Assembly (NCBI GenBank): GCA_034406715.1
Contig: CP137873.1
Coordinates: 496,001 to 560,000, forward strand
Length of the DNA: 64,000 bases
DNA from: Rhodotorula mucilaginosa
Taxonomy: Eukaryota; Basidiomycota; Microbotryomycetes; Sporidiobolales; Sporidiobolaceae
Direction: 5' to 3'
Position 1 is the first letter of the stretch, and each line of letters opens with the position of its first letter. Below, piece after piece: positions 22,235-34,183 of the stretch. A model generated the notes under the pieces. That model ran no database searches. It saw nothing but the letters and a program-made list of their open reading frames with translations, and had not been told where the DNA came from. Both the position numbers and the translations under genes were made by a program.

Positions 22235-25200
22235 ATGACGACGCAAGCGCCCGCCGGTACGCGCTACTCGATCAGCGTCCTGACGACCCACACCGTCGAT
22301 TCTGCGCCTGCACTCCTCGTCGCGTTCGACTCGCAGCGGTACCTCTTCAACACGCCAGAGGCCATTTCTCGGATCGCGCTGCAGAACAAGGTCGGCCTGA
22401 GAAAAGTCGGGCACGTCTTCCTCGGCGACGTCGAGGAGAGTGCGGGCTTGCCGGGCTTCATCCTCAGCTCAGTCGAAGCGGGAAATGACCGGATCAAGCT
22501 GGTCGGACCGGAGGGGACGGATCACTTCCTCGCTACCTGTCGATTCTTCACACGAAGGTGAGTCAGCAAGGGGTGGCTTGATGAGGTTCCACTTCAAGCC
22601 GCTTCAAGAGCGTGCGTTGACCACTCCGCTTCTTGGACTCGGTGCAGGGACCGCCTGTCGCTACAGACTATCATAGTACCTTCATCAGCCACCCAAGCCG
22701 TGACCGGACTCCCCGAGCCGATTCACGCCGATCAAAATCTGGTCGTCTATGCCTTTCCACTCGACGCATCGACTTCGGCCGCGAACGGATTGGCGAGTCC
22801 AGGCGACCGGGCTCTTTCGCCTGGGCGAGCGGGAACTTCTTCCCCTTCGCGCAAGCGACGACGCTCGCCTTCTGCGTCTCCTCCGCCCCGGCAGAAATCC
22901 CCTCCCGGCCAAGCGTCCGCCTCTTTCTACCCCTCTTCCGCCTCGTTCAACCCCGCCAGTCTCACCGGACAAGAAGCGACCGAATGGCGTTCTCTCGTAC
23001 TCCGAGACATGTTCCGAGGCACGCATTTCGAACCGGCTCCCCCGCCGCAACCTCCCGCTTCTCCCTCCGGTCGCCGCATCGCCTCGCCCGCTTACCTTCC
23101 TCAACCGCTTCCGCCTTTCGAACGACGACGTGGCTCGCAAGCCCTCAGCTACCTCGTCGTCGGACCTCGATTGCGTGGCAAGTTCCTCCCCGAAAAGGCG
23201 CGCGCGGCCGGCGTCAAACCGGGAAAGGCGTTCGCGAAACTCGTCAACGGCGAACGCGTCTGGGTCCGCGCCGCACCCGAGCCGGCAAAGCCACAGCCGG
23301 CAGAGCCCGCGACGAACGGTGAAGATGCGAAGAAGAAGGAGACGAAGAAGGAGCGGAAAGCGCGGGAACGGAGGGAGGCGGAAGCGCAGGCCAAGGATGA
23401 AGGAGTCGACGGCGAAGGCGAGGGACGCTGGGTCGAGCCGGAAGAGTGCATGTCTGCTGGACAAGAGGGCACGGTACGTCCGATATCTCGCGTGCCCCCT
23501 CGAGTTGGCCCGACTCACGCTGGTCTTACGTGCAGGCTTTCCTCGTCATCAACGTCCCGACTTCAGCGCACCTGTCCGACATCGATTCCGTACTCCGGCC
23601 GGACTTGTTCCATTCCACGTCGCTCGCATCGCAAGCGATCCTTCGCGGCGCGTTTCTCTTCCTGGGACCTGGCGTCCTGTCTTCCCCGCGCCTGCAGACC
23701 TACCTCGCATCGCTGCGTTCCGCCTTTCCCGACCTCGGCGTCCACGTTTCCTCGGCCGACTTTGTCGCGGCCGGCAAGAACGAAGTGACCTTTGGTCCCT
23801 CGAGCTTGCTCAACCTTCGACTGCAGCAACTCGACGAGAACATGTTTCAGTTGCCTCGCTACGCCTTCCTCGATGGTTCGGATCGGCAACTCGCCAGCTC
23901 GCCGGACTTTACCGCCCTGAATCCCAACACCCATTTCTCGTCTTCTCTCGCGCCGCTCGACGCCGACAAGGCTCCCTTCGGATCCGGTGTCCGCAACTTT
24001 GACTTCCACGTCCCGTCAGCCGAGGCCGACGCCGAGGCAGCACGGCTCAAAGGGCCCGAGAAGTCCGCAGAGGTTCAGCACCGTGCCGCAGAGGCGTGGG
24101 ATACATTCCTGGCCAAGGCTCGCGCGGCCAAGGAAGCTGTTGCGGAGGAACAGATCGCTCGCAGCGCGCGCGCGATCGACGCGGACATTCCAGCGACGGA
24201 GGGTGCCTTGAAGGTCACGCCGCTCGGCACGGGCAGCGCGATCCCGAGCAAGTACCGCAACGTGAGCGGGACTTTGCTGCACCTGCCGAAGGAGACCGAG
24301 GAGGACCCGACTCAGTACATTCTCCTCGACGCCGGCGAAGGCACTTGGGGTCAGATTGCACGTCGTTTCGGCGACGGCGACCCGACCTCCACGGGCGGAG
24401 AGAGCAAAGAGGACGTCCTGCGCGGTCTCAAGATGATCTTCCTCAGCCATATGCATCAGGATCATCATGCTGGTATCGCCACCATACTGCGGAAGCGTGC
24501 ACAGGTGCGCTTCTTTGCTTGGAAGGAAACGGACGTCAACGGCTGCTGACTGTGCGTTCTGTCGTGCAGCTCTCTCCGGCGCCTCAGGATCCTCTCTACA
24601 TCGTGGCGCCGCCGAATGCGCGAACCTATTTGACTGAGCAGCATCAGCTCTTTGACCTCGGCCTGGACTGGGATCGCAGCGAGCCCGGCCGAAAGGTGCG
24701 CTTCCTCGACAACTACCTCGTCGAGCCGGGCAAGACACTTTCCCCCGACAGCAAAGCGTGAGTTTCGCTGCAGCAGGTTGTGCACTCTTCTTGCATACTG
24801 ACGGCTTCACCTCCAAAGCGCGAAATCTTTGACCGACCTCTTGGCTGCCACGGGTCTCGTCGAAGTGACCGCCGTCCCCGTCCTGCACCGGTGTCGAGCG
24901 TGGGGGGCAGTCCTCACACACAAGAGTGGCTGGCGAGTTGCGTACGTCCAGGTCGAGACTTTTCCCTACCGGCCGCAAACCCGACTGACAGGATTTTGCC
25001 CGACAGCTTCTCTGGTGACACTATGCCCTGCGATGCGCTCGTCGACGCTGGCAAAGGCGCGTCCTTGCTGGTCCACGAGGCAACCATCGAAGACGACATG
25101 CCAGAGGTCGCACGCGCAAAAGGTCACAGCACTTTCGGTCAAGCGATCGATGTTGCCACTCGGTGCGTCTGCAACGCTGCTCATCATCAGCGTCGAACGG

Positions 25201-25570
25201 AAACCTACAAACCCGATTTGCGCACAGAATGGAAGCACGGCATCTACTCCTCACGCATTTCTCGGCACGATACCCAAAACTTCCGCCGCAGTCGACGTTC
25301 GACTCGACCGAGCAGACGCACCGACCCGTCGTCGCCACCGCTTTCGACTTGATGACCCTCCGACTCGACGAGTTCTGGAAAGTCGAGCGCTACCGAGACG
25401 CGATGGACGCTCTGCTCAGCTGGGACGAAGCGGACGACAGGGACGACGCAGACGAGCTCAGCGGCAAGGAAAAGCGCCTGAGCGCAAACGGCGGCGAGGT
25501 GGAAGATGTCAGACCGCCGAAAGCGGCTCCCGCCAAATCGACCTCTGCGGTGCTGACAGAAGCTATCTAG
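22235..25570 (+). CDS. TRZ1: tRNase Z, long form (tRNA 3'-endonuclease)
   Basis: Seven exons (22235-22557, 22648-23473, 23536-24504, 24570-24757, 24819-24941, 25007-25162, 25228-25570) give 975 residues. The enzyme cuts the 3' trailer from precursor tRNAs. The C-terminal half has the metallo-beta-lactamase core: a [18 protein letters not shown] substrate loop, the Zn motif HMHQDHHAG (about 24450), [28 protein letters not shown] and the HFSARYP motif. The N-terminal half is a degenerate beta-lactamase copy, as in all long-form tRNase Z proteins, here with Ser/Pro- and Lys/Glu-rich inserts. All catalytic His/Asp residues are present. ATG 22235 is the first in-frame ATG; yeast Trz1 acts in nucleus and mitochondria, and a mitochondrial leader could come from the upstream open stretch. 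Confidence 0.95.
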
Positions 25571-25939
25571 ACCGATACGGGTGAGCGCCGGGCGGGCGCG
25601 AGCTATAGAGTCGGTGGAATGGCGAAGTCTTTCGCTGAACCTTTTCATTCTCGAGCCCCTCGTGCACACTCCAGCGAAGTGTCTTGCGGGCTGCGCAAGC
25701 CTATACATCCGTGCGAGAAACCCCTTTGGGACCCTGAGCAGACATACGCGCCGTGTGGATATTGCACGCATGCACGGACCGTCGCTTCTGCCAAGAACGA
25801 GGACGACAAGTCCACGGACAAGCCGAGGATGCTGCTCAACTCGACGCCGTCCGCCGCACTCTCCCGCGCTCTCCTTGCCTGACCGTTCGTCTCTTCCCAG
25901 TCACTGCATAATACAGACCTCCGCGACGGCTAGCCTGGA
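25571..25939. other. Intergenic, promoter of the first Frag1-type gene
   Basis: 369 bp between TRZ1 and the tandem membrane-protein genes. Short frames only. Confidence 0.35.
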
Positions 25940-27437
25940 ATGGGGGCATACTCCGCCTTGGCCGATTTTCCGGAAACGAAAACGAGCGACGGAGACGTGA
26001 CTTCCCTGCGCCGACATCTGGAAGGGCACCCTCCGCCAGCGGTTTCGAGCACCAGCACCTTCTTTATACGAGCCCTCCCTATACTGGCTTCACTCTGCTG
26101 GCTGGGGACACTGACAACGGTGAGTTCGACTGAAGGCATACGGAACCGGCACGTGCTCGAAGTGCTGATCGCCGCTTGCTCCTCTCAGTTGCTCGTGATG
26201 TGGGCTGTAGAGGGACACAGAGTGTATTCTGGCACCTCTGGTGCCGTTCCCTACGTGTCCGACGTCGCGTACTACCACCGCCACCTTTCCGTCGCTGGCA
26301 GCTCCGCCGCCGCGATCTTCTTCGTCGCCTCGCTCTCGGTCGAGCGGGCCCTTCGTTCCACTCGGGTTCTTCCCGAGGTCACCTCGCACCGCAAGCTGTG
26401 GCAAGTGGTAGGCATCGCCGACGTTTTCACGGGGGCGTGCGCAGGGTTGGCGCTTTGCCTGCTGTCCGTTTATGACAGTTTCCACACCCCGAAGGCACAC
26501 CTCGGGTTCGCGGTATGTTGACAGCACCCATGCTACCAGTCTTCGATTGTGATCGCTGATGCCACACGGGTCGAGCAGATCTGCTTCATCGTATTTCACG
26601 TCCTGTCTGGCCTGCTGCAGACGATCGAAGTGTCGCGTTTGTGGCACGAGCAGTAAGTCACCAAACGACGCCCTGACTCTACAAACGTATGAGCAGCCCT
26701 AATACCCTTGAACTGTGCAGCCCCGACCGGCACGGTCTCCGCGACGGTTGCCTGCTCAAGTGGCTCATCCTCGCCATTTCGTCAGGTTCGGGACTCGCTT
26801 TCATAGGCTTGCACTACAAATGCTCCGGGAACGCCTACTTGGAGCCAGTCGACACCTGCTACAGAGTCACTAGTGCGTCGTGTATCTATCTTGCCTGCTA
26901 GCTGAGCCACCATTGCTTACAAGCTTTCGAATCTGCGCCTTTCGTTCGCCAGCTGCTGCCGCAATCTGCCAGTGGATCGCGTGCTACTGGTGAGTCCGGC
27001 ATCTATGTTGAGAGGAGAGAACTCGGATCCTCTCAGTGCTTATGCTGAGAAGGGTACTGACCGAGATCCCCTCTTCCAGCTGGGGAGCTTACATGTCCAC
27101 TCTGATCATCGATCTGTGGCCTGTCCACCGCCACACCCTCCGCGCACTACCTCGCATGCAAGCGGACTCGAAGGGCAACATCCACGGCGTCTGGCTGCCG
27201 TCGGCAACCGATCCGAACGCGTTATACGAATATAGACCTATTCCGGCGCATCTCGAATTGCAGCGATTCCCGCCAGCGCAAGGGCCGGACGACGCAGCCC
27301 CATGCGGTGTCCGACTTGCGCCTAGGAGAGGTTTCGACGCCGAGTTTGAAGACGACGAGACTTACTCGCGGCACACTACTCGTCGGCAGCAAGACTGGTA
27401 CGAGACCGGCAAGCGAGCCTCACGCCGGGTGCGCTAG
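25940..27437 (+). CDS. Frag1/DRAM/Sfk1-type membrane protein (tandem copy A)
   Basis: A multi-exon gene starting at ATG 25940 (MGAYSALADFPETK). Readable parts in order: helix 1 FIRALPILASLCWLGTLTT; the family's first loop with GTSGAVPYVSDVAYYH; a helix followed by LSVERALRSTRVLPEVTS; a helix pair with LLSVYDSFHTPKAH; ICFIVFHVLSGLLQTIEVSRLW; a KWLILAISSGSGLAFIGL helix; and the last helix before LIIDLWPVHRH. The cytosolic tail ends in a basic segment. This order matches the Frag1/DRAM/Sfk1 family (six helices), whose yeast member Sfk1 sits in the plasma membrane and influences phosphoinositide signalling and lipid asymmetry. Copy B follows 418 bp downstream with the same exon layout. Confidence 0.8.
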
Positions 27438-27855
27438 ATGACTGATCCCAGCGCGCGAGCTGTCAAGCCGAGTCTTGAAGAACCAGTGATGACGCTTCTT
27501 GTGGCGTTTATCTGTCCTACCCAAAGGGGGGTCTTGTAATCACTACTTGGATGCCCTCCTTTTATGGAGCAAGAATCGGGAAGTCGGAGCAACGTCTCTT
27601 TGCCGGAATCAGGCCAGAGCGTTAGCAAGCGTACAGCCAGTGATCTACAAGAGTCGTACAAACTGACGTCAAAAGTCGTTGGGTCGGCCGATAGAGCCTC
27701 GAACGCATGCGCGCGACGTCAAATCTAGGTCCGCGGACAAGCCGAGGAGGACGGGACTCGCAATTCATTCTCTGCTCCTTTGCCGCTATCCGACCGTGTT
27801 CAGGAGCTCTCGCCGCTGCTGTAGACTACAGTCTTCGGCAGTGTCTAACGCGAGA
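27438..27855. other. Intergenic between the tandem Frag1-type copies
   Basis: Holds the 3' end of copy A and the promoter of copy B. No further gene seen. Confidence 0.35.
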
Positions 27856-29378
27856 ATGGGGACATACTCGGCCTTGTCGGACCTTCCGGAAACGAAATCG
27901 AGCGACGGAGACTTGACTTCTCTGCGTCAAGACCTGGCCGCGCATCCCCCGCCAGAAATCTCCCGTATCAGCACATGGTTTATTAGAGCCCTCCCTACGC
28001 TGGCAGCGGTATGCTGGCTCGGGACGCTGACGACGGTGAGTGAGACTGGAGGGCGTACGGAAACGGCTCGTGCTCAAGTTACTGATCGTCCTCGTTCACG
28101 CCTCGCAGCTGCTCGTAATGTGGGCCGTAGAAGGACACAAAGTCTACTCTGGCACTTCCGGCGCCGTCCCTTACTTGTCCGACGCCGCGTCTTACCACCG
28201 CCGCTTTTTCCTCCCTGGCAGCTGCGCCACCGCCCTTTTCTACGTCGCATCGCTGTCGGTCGAGCGATCGCTTCGTGCTACTCGCGTTCTTCCGGAAGTC
28301 ACGTCAGACCGCGCACTGTGGCGATTAGTCGGGATCACCGACGTATTGACGGGAGCATGCGCAGGATTGGGTCTTTGCTTGTTGTCCGTCTATGACAGTT
28401 TCCACACGCCAAGAGCACATCTAGCGTTCACGGTGCGTCAGCGAGCTCTCCGTCATTGTCCTCGTGTACACCAGACGCTGACGCCGACTGGGCCCGTCAG
28501 ATCTGCTTTATCGGGTTTTTTGTACTGTCTGGCTTGCTGCAGACAGTCGAAGTGTCGCGACTGTGGCACGAACAGTGAGTCAGAGTCCCTACACATACTT
28601 CTAACTTGAGAGCAGCCGTTCTAAGTCGCGTGTGGACCATGCAGCCCGGACCGGCACAGTCTCCGTGACAGTTGTCTCCTCAAATGGCTCGTCATAGCCG
28701 TTTCGGCTGTCTCCGGACCCGCGTTCGTGATTTTGGACTACAGATGCTCCGGTAACGCCTACGAGGAGCCAGTTAATACTTGCTACAGGGTTATCAGTAG
28801 GGCGCATACGTGCTCTTCTTGCGAGCGAGAGCAGCGAGCGATTCCTGACCTCAGCTTTTGTTACCCCATTCTCACTGCCCTTTGCCAGCTGCGGCCGCAC
28901 TCTGTGAATGGGTCGCCTGCTACTGGTGAGCTTGGCAAATACTTGGAAAATCCCTGCAACGAGGACATGGCTGACTGACTGAACCCTTGCTGCGTCCAGC
29001 GTCGGGGCTTACTTGTGCACCCTGATCATTGATCTGTGGCCCGTGCACCGGCACGCCATCCGCGCACTGCCTCGAGTGCGAGCAGACTCAAAGGGCAACA
29101 TCCACGGCGTTTGGCTCCCCTCCGCGACTAGCTCGAATGCGCTGTACGAGTACCGGCCGATCCCGGCGCATCTCGAGATGGAGCGGTATCCGCCGGCGCA
29201 AGGATTGGAGGACGCGACTCCGTGCGGAGTCCGGCTTGTGCCTAAGAGAGGCGTCTATGTCGACGATGCCGCGGACGAGACTCGCTCGCCGCCGCATAGC
29301 ACTCGCCCTCCGCGGGATTGGTACGAAACCGGCAAGCAAAGCTCGCGCCGCACTCGCCGCACAGCCCGACACTGGTAG
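27856..29378 (+). CDS. Frag1/DRAM/Sfk1-type membrane protein (tandem copy B)
   Basis: The start MGTYSALSDLPETK mirrors copy A. Matching parts continue throughout: FIRALPTLAAVCWLGTLTT, GTSGAVPYLSDAASYH, LSVERSLRATRVLPEVTS, LLSVYDSFHTPRAH, ICFIGFFVLSGLLQTVEVSR, KWLVIAVSAVSGPAFVIL and LIIDLWPVHRHAIRALP, with the same intron sites. Apparent stops seen in wrong frames vanish once introns are removed, and the gene looks intact. The C-terminal tail diverges from copy A more than the helices do. Localisation is probably the plasma membrane or endomembranes; a role in lipid or phosphoinositide balance is inferred from the family. Confidence 0.8.
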
Positions 29379-29686
29379 TGGATAATTTCTGGTCGAGCGT
29401 ATCGAAACCAGCAAGCAGCGGTCCTGTCGCGATCGGTCCACCTGCAGCACGGTCTGGTCGCCTGTCCGAAGCGTCGGAGCACGGTTCGGGAAGTCGGAGA
29501 AATACCCGGAAGACGCATTCCTTTGTTATAGTGGACCCAGAGAGTAGCAAGCGTGTCATAATCGGTCCCCCGAGAGCTTCTCAGAGCTTGCGAGCGTATG
29601 GTGCCTGAGAAACCCGAGAAGCCGCCTGAAAAGGCGAAAGTCGACCGTTTCGCCACCACCCAGTTTCGCTCGCGAGCTTGGCAGGA
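29379..29686. other. Intergenic, promoter of the dioxygenase gene
   Basis: 308 bp without a coding signal. An ATG at 29598 is out of frame with the gene start at 29687. Confidence 0.35.
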
Positions 29687-31552
29687 ATGGGCAAGCACGG
29701 CAAAGCGCTCAAGAAGCGCCGCTTGGAGCAACAGGCTGCGCAAGCGACTCTGGCGCTCGCGGATGGCGACCTCGACGACTTTGCTGATGAGAACGAGCAG
29801 TCGCCGCCGAGCAGCGCTACAGTCGACTTGACGCACTTGGGCGGACTCGTGACGCCGTCCCAGCTGGCGCTGACGGTCAAGACGCTCGACACGCTCTCGA
29901 AGCATTCCGAGCTGTTGGCCAACAAGGAGGACGCCGTCCACCTGCGGCCACTCCGGCGAGCGGTTCACGACTTTCACCGCACCGCGAACCAGCTCGCAGG
30001 GACGGGCAACTCGCTCTCGAGTCGCATATCCGCAGCCTTGACCCAGCACCGCCACCTCGACGCCCTCGTCCTCCTCGCCGAACTCCGACTCCGCGGTCAG
30101 TCGCCGAAACTCGGCTCGCTGCAGCGCTGGGTCCGCGACCTCGACGCCGCCTCCAGGGACGACGGCTCGTTCGGAGACAGTCAGGTTTTGACGGTGCTTG
30201 ACGCAATCCTCCGCTGCACCAACGGAGAACCGGAGCACGACGAGGATGAGGAAGGACTCGTCCGCGGATCGAAAGGTCAGGTCGTCGTCCGCCAGCGGGA
30301 CTGGGTCCACAGGCCGCCACGCGACGGGGACGTCTATGCCGAGATCGTCGCCGGCCAGTTCCCGCGTGAGTTTCGTCGTCGCGTGCGCTCTCTCGGTGTG
30401 GTGCTGACCCCTGTTTTCCAACCCTCCCGTTCGTGTGAGGCAGCCGCTGCGGACCGCGGAAAGCTCTCTTCGCGCTTCTCGCTCCTGCATACCGTCCCCG
30501 CCTCGGAGCGCCAACCTCCGAACCACCACCCAGCACTCCTCTTTGCCTCGGCCCCGAACGCGATCCCGCTCGCTCCGTCGCCTCCGACTCCCGTCCAGCG
30601 GTTCGACGTCCCCCACGTGCCCGGCGCTTTCCTCCTCACCGATGTCTTGAGCCCAGACGAGTGCCGCAGCATTCTCGCTCACGCCGAAGCAGTCGGGTTC
30701 CGCCCGGATCAACCGATCGAAGGAGACCAGAGCGTGCTCGCTCACAACCTGTACTGGCTCGCCGACCTCCCCTTCCTCGACACGTTCTGCAAGCGGTTCT
30801 TGCACTTGTGCCCACCCCTCATGGATGGCAGGCCAGTGCGAGGCATCAACGCTCGGTTCCGAGGTGAGTCCCTCGTCCTCTTTTTTCGATCTCCTCCCTC
30901 GCTCGCTCTGGAGCACTGAAAGTGACGATCGCGCTTCTGCAGTCTATCGTTACGTCCCCGGAGCTATCTACCGACCACACATTGACGGCGCCTGGCCTGC
31001 CAGCGGTGTCGACCCGAAGACGGTTGGTCACGTCTCTTTCTTCTCAGCGCTCGTTGCATGTGGCGACACAGCGCTGACTCTGCTTGTACCGTACGACAGG
31101 GAGAGTACTTGTACGACTCGTCTCCCAAGGACAAGCCGCAGTGGTCTCGCTTGACGTTCCTCGTACGCTTTCATACCTTTTCAGCCCAGCCCAGCCCATC
31201 TTTACTCGCCGAGCCCAGCGATGGCTGACGTGAAACGCGATGTTATGTTTGTGCTGCACAACTACAGATCTACCTCAACGACTCGTTCGATCAGGGCTGC
31301 ACCACCTTCTTCCTCCCTTCGTCCCGCTCGTCAACCATGAACGCCTTCCCCGTCAAGCCCGCCCAGGGCTGCGCGCTCGTCTTCCCCCACGGCGACAGTC
31401 GCGGTTCGCTCCTGCACGAAGGCTCGCCGGTCGGGCATGGCGGAGCCAAATATGTGATCCGGACTGAAGTGCTGTACGACGCGTACGATGCGGTGCCTGA
31501 AGGAGTTGTTGGAGGCAAGGAGGGCGAGGTCGATGAAGGGATCACGGCGTGA
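29687..31552 (+). CDS. Fe(II)/2-oxoglutarate dioxygenase, prolyl 4-hydroxylase-like
   Basis: Five exons (29687-30365, 30444-30863, 30943-31022, 31100-31162, 31268-31552) give 508 residues. The first 230 residues are helical and charged (MGKHGKALKKRRLEQQ start), without a known domain. The C-terminal 250 residues form a 2OG-Fe(II) oxygenase fold: VPGAFLLTDVLSPDECRSIL, the iron ligands PHIDG (His and Asp), the third iron ligand in LLHEGSPV, and the 2OG-binding Arg in KYVIRTEVLY. All four cofactor residues are present. The layout matches fungal prolyl 4-hydroxylase-like enzymes; no signal peptide is seen, so it probably acts in the cytosol or nucleus. The substrate is unknown. Start chosen at the first ATG in frame. 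Confidence 0.85.
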
Positions 31553-32130
31553 GGAGGCGGGCGGGTTTATGTTTTCCCTGAGTTGGGTGCCCTTTTGTAG
31601 CGAGTACGGATACTCACCTTGTAAGACTAGCCGAGGTCGCACCCAGTTCAGAGCGGCATTGACTTTCGCGTTCAACAAATCGAGCAAGGGGGTCGACACC
31701 TTGCTTGAGCGCGCAGCGGACAATTCTCTCGTGTGCGGAGTCCTTGAAAGGCAGCGGACGCGAACCGAGAAACCGTGCTTGGACAAGCGTCGAAAAGTCG
31801 TGCAAGAGTAATCAAGAGGTGCCTGAAGACGAGGGAGAGAGTGAGAGGTACAGGTTCAGGGAAGGTGATGTCGACATGCATGTGCGGGGACAAGAAAACG
31901 AGAATAGTGTGTACGTGGGATGAGGGAGGAGGACAGGGGGGACAAAAGCAAGCAACAGGTTGAGGGGGGATCGTCAAGAGGGCGAGAAGGGAAGTGAGGA
32001 AACAAAGAAAGGGGCTATGCTGCTAGAAAAGGCGCCGCGATGCCCACCAGGGGCGACGGAGTCGGGAGGCTACAGAGAAGAGTGGATGGGATGGGAAGGG
32101 ATCGAATCGAAACAGGGAGGAAAAGCGGCG
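31553..32130. other. Convergent intergenic region, purine-rich strand
   Basis: The + strand from about 31800 to 32110 is strongly G/A-rich with several runs of four to six G. No gene seen; it covers two converging 3' ends. Confidence 0.4.
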
Positions 32131-33394
32131 CTACCGCAAGCCGCCACCGGGAGGCTGATCAAAGCGCGAGCTCAGAGTCCGCAGGCGCTTGTTTCGCCCC
32201 ACGCGGTCGTCCTCTTCCGCCGTGCACTCGAGAACGTTCGCGGCACCGGAAGCGGCCGCTGCGCGATCGGGAGCAGCAGGCGGTGCGCGTCGTTTCAGCG
32301 TCGCAGGCGTCGGCGGCAACTGCTGCTGTGGTGGTGGGACGGCGCTTGAACCCGCTGCTTTGAGCGCCTCGAGGAATTTGCTCTGCCGGGCTGGAGTTGC
32401 CGGTAAAGTTGCTGGAGTCGGGGAGGGGGGAGTCTGAGGCGGGAAGAGGAGTTTCGGCGCGGTGAAGGTGAAAGGGTCGTCGGAGGGTGAGTCGGACGTC
32501 AAGAGGGCAGAGAAAGGAATGTTGGTTACGACTCGTTGTCCGCGTCTAGCAAAGCGAGTGTCGCAAGAGCGTCAGCGATCCGCTTCAAAAGAAAAAAAGG
32601 ATCCAGAAAGACTGGACTCACTTGACCCAGGTGACTGTCTCTGGCCGGGTGAGGGGTTCCTTGTTCTGCAGCCTCCTCGCCATGTCGTCGTTCCGGTCTA
32701 CGAACGGGTTGTCCTCGTCGTACCAGCCCATCGCCCTCCTCCGTTCTTCCTGCTCGTCCCTCTTCACCGCCTCCGCCTCCGTCACCATTGTCGCGAGTTG
32801 CCTCGCTTTCGAAGGCGGCGTCGTCGTCACTCCAGCGGCATGGAGGCCGGGGAATGTAGCCTCGGCCGCCGCCGCCGAGAGTTTGATCCGGTCTGGGTCA
32901 GAGCGGTGTCTCCGCCGGGAGGGCGAGAGGTTCTGTCGCTCGGGCCGGACGGGAGATGAAGAAGGCGAGAGGGGTGCACCCGGGAAGGGCCGCAGGGAGG
33001 AGGACTCGCCGCCGACCGCGGGGGGCAAGAAGGGGTTCAAGAGTTGTTTGCGAGAGGCAGAGATTGCTGCTCCGGCTGGTGCGCCCAAGAAATTGGCGGG
33101 TGACCCGAGAAGACAAGGGTTTGGTGCGCGCCGGTTGGTCGCCTCTTCGTCGTCGTCGTTGTCGGAAGCGAGTTGATCAAACTCGTCCTCGTCCTCTGTG
33201 TGTTCCATCTCGACATCGCTGCTGCCGCCGTGAGCGTCGGCGGGGGGTGACGGGAGCGAGACGAGCGAGGCGGCGCGGGCGAGCAGCGTCGGCGGGGGTT
33301 GCTTGCCCGGCCTGAACTTTGCTTTGCTCGACTGGTAGTGCGCGTGCATCGTCTCGTCGTGGCTACTTGTGGCGTGAGAGTGGCGGAGCGACAT
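32131..33394 (-). CDS. Disordered Ser/Pro-rich protein of unknown function
   Basis: Two exons (33394-32622 and 32545-32131) give 395 residues. I do not recognise the family. The start MSLRHSHATSSHDETMHAHY is followed by acidic (EDEDEFDQLASDNDDDEE), Ser/Pro-rich and Lys/Arg-rich stretches. Candidate short conserved motifs are NPFLPP, PGLHAAGVTTTPPSKARQL, a helical KRDEQEERRRAMGWYDEDNP, and TNIPFSALLTSD across the splice. SP/TP dipeptides are many (possible CDK sites) and KR-rich tracts could be nuclear signals, so a nuclear or cell-cycle-linked regulator is conceivable but not shown. The intron has GTGAGT and CTAG ends. Confidence 0.65.
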
Positions 33395-34183
33395 TTTGCG
33401 AGCGGATCCAAGAGATGGCGGGACGCTGGCTCCGAGTCTGTCTCTGGGAGCTTGACGGTCTAGCTCGAGCAAGCCAGGCGATCGAGAGCACACACACTCC
33501 AAAGTCCAGCGACGGCTATGCTGGGCGAGCGAGTGAGGACAAGGGAAAGAGATCGAGCCGCTCCTCGCTGACGCGTCGCGCTCTCCGCGTCGAGGCGACG
33601 CGTCGAGGCGTGCTTCTCAGGGTTTCGCTCGGCCAGCGCCTCTATCACTCCCTGTATAGGTGCGATACAGCACTGTATTCGGTCATGGCCCAGAAAGACA
33701 CGTCCTCGCAGAGCAGGCGGTCATCTGCTGTCCTGTGTCTTCTTCACGCGCCCACTTCTTTTTCCTCGCCCAAACAAATTTTCGACATCTCTTTTTCAGC
33801 CACACGCGCCCGCATAGGAGTCTGGATCCCCCTAGGACATGCTCTTCGCGAAGCAGCACGAGCGTAAAGTCTGTCCCGAGCGCTGTGAGGGATCAACATG
33901 CGGTCCGCGCGTCAGCTGTGCCGGGCACGGTCCGCGAGTTGGATGCTTGGCAAACGTCGGCCTTGTCGTCTCCTCTTGTGCTCTCTCTATTCAAGCTGGC
34001 TCGGTGCGCGCAGGTCGCTCTCTCTGCCTTCTATCAGTACCTCGGCTCTCGCAAAGCACAGCGTCGGAACGCTTCTCTCTCTCGCCGGACGGTCTCTCCT
34101 CCTCGAAGACGACGCGGATCCCGACCTTGTCAAACATACACTGCCACGCTCGTTTTCCACACTCGTTCAAATACACTTTCAGG
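33395..34183. promoter_or_regulatory. Divergent promoter region (789 bp)
   Basis: A long spacer between divergent start codons at 33394 (-) and 34184 (+). Pyrimidine-rich tracts precede the + start, as is common for strongly expressed fungal genes. Open frames here have no coding character. Confidence 0.45.

Noticed and set aside
28640-28800. Stops in copy B suggesting a broken Frag1-type gene
   Set aside because: They lie in wrong frames; the spliced frame DRHSLRDSCLLKWLVIAV to CYRVIS is open and matches copy A.
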